DNA from: an uncultured Acidobacteriaceae bacterium
GTDB lineage: Bacteria > Acidobacteriota > Terriglobia > Terriglobales > Acidobacteriaceae
Direction of reading: 5' to 3'
NCBI GenBank assembly: GCA_903904755.1
Contig: CAIVDV010000020.1
Span: forward strand, 19,149-83,148
Length of the DNA: 64,000 nt
Below, piece after piece: positions 62,529-64,000 of the stretch; positions within the stretch are counted from its first letter, which is position 1; every line of letters starts with the position of its first letter. Made by a program: the position numbers and the translations under genes. The notes under the pieces were generated by a model. That model was not told the origin of the DNA, did not search any database, and was given only the letters and a program-made list of their open reading frames with translations.

Positions 62529-62845
62529 CTATTCCGCCGCGCTCGAGGAAAACTGCCCGGAAACATCTCGATGGCCTTCAATTACGCTCAGGACCTCGAA
62601 GCGGCTTTCCGTGTATCGGAAGAAAACGACGTAGTTTTCAAAAAAGCGCTGCTACGCAAATCGGGATGCAAATCTGGGCGATTGCGTCCGATTTGGAAGG
62701 GAAGTGAGGCCAGATGGTTGAGATGGGCGCGCATCTTCTTGTCGAACTTCTGCGCGACCCGCACACTCTGGCTCCTGATCGCGATATACGAGAAAATCTC
62801 CAGGAGATCGGCTTTGGCGGAAGGCAGCAGGGTGGCTCGCCTCAC
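62529..62845 (-). pseudogene. ParE/RelE-like toxin, frameshifted at a poly-T run
   Basis: GTG 62845 overlaps the antitoxin stop by four bases. The N-terminal part (LLPSAKADLLEIFSYIA, LASLPFQIGRNRPDLHPDLRSSAF) is ParE-like. The frame then shifts at T6 (62640-62645), giving a spurious tail ending at 62588. With seven T, the product continues ENYVVFFRYTESRFEVLSVIEGHRD to TAG at 62529-62531, the normal ParE C-terminus. It is either inactive, phase-variable by slippage, or a sequencing error. Confidence 0.82.
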
Positions 62846-63093
62846 CAGGGGACGCCCTGAGAGAGCAACTCCTGTGATTTGTCTTCAATCGCCGCGTCCA
62901 TCTCCTCGTCGGAGACGGCGCGCGTATCCTGGACCGAGCGATTGACCATCGCGCGGAGGTCAGCAAGCTTCCGGTCGTGCTCCTCCAGCAAATGCAAACC
63001 CTGGCTCACGACCTCGCTCTCAGAAGAGTAACGTCCTCCACTGACAGCCTGCTGGACGAACTCGGCAAGACGGGCGGGAAGTGCAATTTCCAT
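62842..63093 (-). CDS. ParD-like antitoxin
   Basis: The 83-residue protein has MEIALPARLAEFVQQAVSGGRYSSESEVVSQGLHLLEEHDRK, a ribbon-helix-helix ParD pattern, then an acidic toxin-binding tail (SDEEMDAAIEDKSQE). GGAGG is seven bases before ATG 63093. It is intact while its toxin is frameshifted. Confidence 0.83.
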   Translation of the reverse strand: MEIALPARLAEFVQQAVSGGRYSSESEVVSQGLHLLEEHDRKLADLRAMVNRSVQDTRAVSDEEMDAAIEDKSQELLSQGVPW

Positions 63094-63176
63094 AGCGGGC
63101 CTCCGTGGTCTGCGTTACTCCGATGATAGCAAACAACTCTATCCGGTGAAATGGCACCGAAATCCAGAGATTGACC

Positions 63177-63698
63177 TCACGGCTTCCGAGGGGCGGTAGC
63201 CTTGAACCTCAAAGCCTTAGTTGCCCCAATCACCGTGAAGACCGCCATCATGCCTTCGACTTTATCGTCCGTCGAGGTGACAACAAGGGCAACAGTGGGC
63301 AGCCTCTTGAGGGTTCGCTTCTTCTTGTCATTCTCTCCTTCGCGGATGTCCTTCTTCTTGCATTCCAGTCTCCTTCCCACAGCCAAGTCGAACTGCTTCT
63401 TAATTTCGACAGTGTCGCGCTCGCCGGGTTTGAGTCGGAAAACGAGCATTCCAATAACAAAATGCTCGTGCTTACGCCCCGAACGCGTTTCATAGGGGCT
63501 TGTGTGAGTAACTTTTCCGGGTTTGCCCTTTGCAAAGTCACGGAAGAGCCTACTCAGCCCTGAAGCCCCGAGGAGGAAGCCTTCCAGCCTGTCTGCGGTC
63601 AATTGTGCATTTGTTCTCTTCGCCTCAAGATAGAAGTTGAATGCATCTCCCGAAGGTAAGCTGGGGGGGTATGGAGCCCCAAAGGTCGCACCATCCAT
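63177..63698 (-). CDS. Hypothetical protein
   Basis: The 173-residue protein is rich in Lys and Arg (KKKDIREGENDKKKRTLKR) with hydrophobic strands (HFVIGMLVFRL, TVALVVTSTDD, MMAVFTVIGATKAL) suggesting an alpha/beta or beta-rich cytosolic protein. Its composition is less GC-rich than the bulk of the window. Not recognised. The start at ATG 63698 has no convincing ribosome-binding site. Confidence 0.45.
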   Translation of the reverse strand: MDGATFGAPYPPSLPSGDAFNFYLEAKRTNAQLTADRLEGFLLGASGLSRLFRDFAKGKPGKVTHTSPYETRSGRKHEHFVIGMLVFRLKPGERDTVEIKKQFDLAVGRRLECKKKDIREGENDKKKRTLKRLPTVALVVTSTDDKVEGMMAVFTVIGATKALRFKATAPRKP

Positions 63699-63838
63699 AA
63701 CCGTTTGCTCTCTCTACGCCAAGTTCCTGAATCAAGATCGACCCCGGAGAGTTCCTCGTAATAGACGAGGAAAGGGTGCTTACGATTGACTCTTCTTTCT
63801 TTGCCCAAGGGATCTCGGAACGGCCGAATAGCTTTCTT
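63599..63838 (-). other. Open frame fragment, possibly the remnant of a truncated gene
   Basis: This frame reads IKKAIRPFRDPLGKERRV and HPFLVYYEELSGVDLDS, protein-like in style, but has no ATG and overlaps the start of the hypothetical gene at 63698. A stop closes it just upstream. It may be a gene 3' fragment cut by an insertion near 63840, or chance. Confidence 0.25.
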
Positions 63839-64000
63839 GATCCTTCAATATACTCTTCCAGCTAGCCCGCATTTCTCACCATAGCGTCAGTATCGAGATA
63901 TAGAAATATTCAAAAAAAGCTGGAAAGGCCTTCGAATGTGTGTCATAACTGCTTTGTCTAGAAGTAGTTTTTACACCCAGACAGAGGCCTTTCACATGAC
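63839..64000. other. AT-rich right edge; possible start of a gene at 63996
   Basis: No coding frame is supported. GGAAAGGCC and GGCCTTTC form an inverted pair ~60 bp apart. AGAGGCC lies a few bases before an ATG at the very end, so a gene, perhaps a transposase, may start there and continue outside the window. Confidence 0.3.

Noticed and set aside
1..64000. CRISPR array, rRNA operon, tmRNA or complete insertion sequence
   Set aside because: No regularly spaced direct repeats of CRISPR type, no rRNA-like sequence, no tmRNA tag motif and no transposase gene were seen; the octamer arrays have no spacers.

Overview
The window is GC-rich, densely coded bacterial chromosome with no rRNA, tRNA or CRISPR array that I can see. 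Gene content points to an acidobacterium, probably class Terriglobia: a secretin with a Ser/Thr-rich insert and a C-terminal cohesin-like domain, a SpoIIE phosphatase with a sugar-binding-like periplasmic domain, a DUF2277 protein, and the uppS-cdsA-dxr-rseP order. This assignment is inference from gene content; no marker gene was compared.

Layout. 1-2.5 kb: truncated membrane PAS sensor, secreted S1/P1-type nuclease, DUF2062 membrane protein. 2.5-9.7 kb: nucleoside salvage (udk, punA, nupC, deoA, cdd), interrupted at 4.2-6.5 kb by small membrane genes and an AT-richer Mrr-like restriction endonuclease with an antitoxin-like partner. 9.9-15.1 kb: chemosensory operon cheA-cheW-cheY-cheB-cheR with no receptor in view. 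15.2-20.7 kb: minus-strand chain of a penicillin-acylase family enzyme, a polytopic PTPS-related membrane protein, a short-chain prenyl synthase and a MIP18/SufT-like protein. 20.7-24.6 kb: two tandem secreted paralogues with a VirB10/TrbI-like stretch, a GntR regulator and a CPBP membrane protease. 24.9-30.3 kb: DHH phosphoesterase, secreted GH130-like enzyme, enoyl-CoA hydratase, HD hydrolase and a zinc-ribbon/XRE regulator. 30.4-35.3 kb: envelope and isoprenoid cluster uppS, cdsA, dxr, rseP, ybgC. 35.4-42.7 kb: SpoIIE phosphatase, B12-binding protein, a 540-bp gap, then divergent argS and metG. 42.8-49.5 kb: vapBC, tatD, yajQ, a long-chain polyprenyl synthase, an AI-2E type permease, a secreted amidohydrolase, a higBA-like pair and a small membrane protein. 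49.6-52.7 kb: Rieske oxygenase, pepA, smpB. 52.9-56.3 kb: secretin plus two GspG-like pseudopilins, the second interrupted by an in-frame stop. 56.4-62.4 kb: a urocanase-like protein, unknown genes, engB, a putative nuclease-like protein, lon. 62.5-64 kb: AT-richer end with a ParDE-like pair whose toxin is frameshifted, unknown ORFs and what may be a mobile-element junction.

The most notable points are the nonsense codon just before the prepilin cleavage site of the second pseudopilin, the frameshift at a poly-T run in the ParE-like toxin, octamer repeat arrays that supply the stop codons of two unrelated genes, the acquired-looking restriction gene inside the nucleoside-salvage cluster, the urocanase-like half-length protein, and four toxin-antitoxin-like loci in 64 kb.
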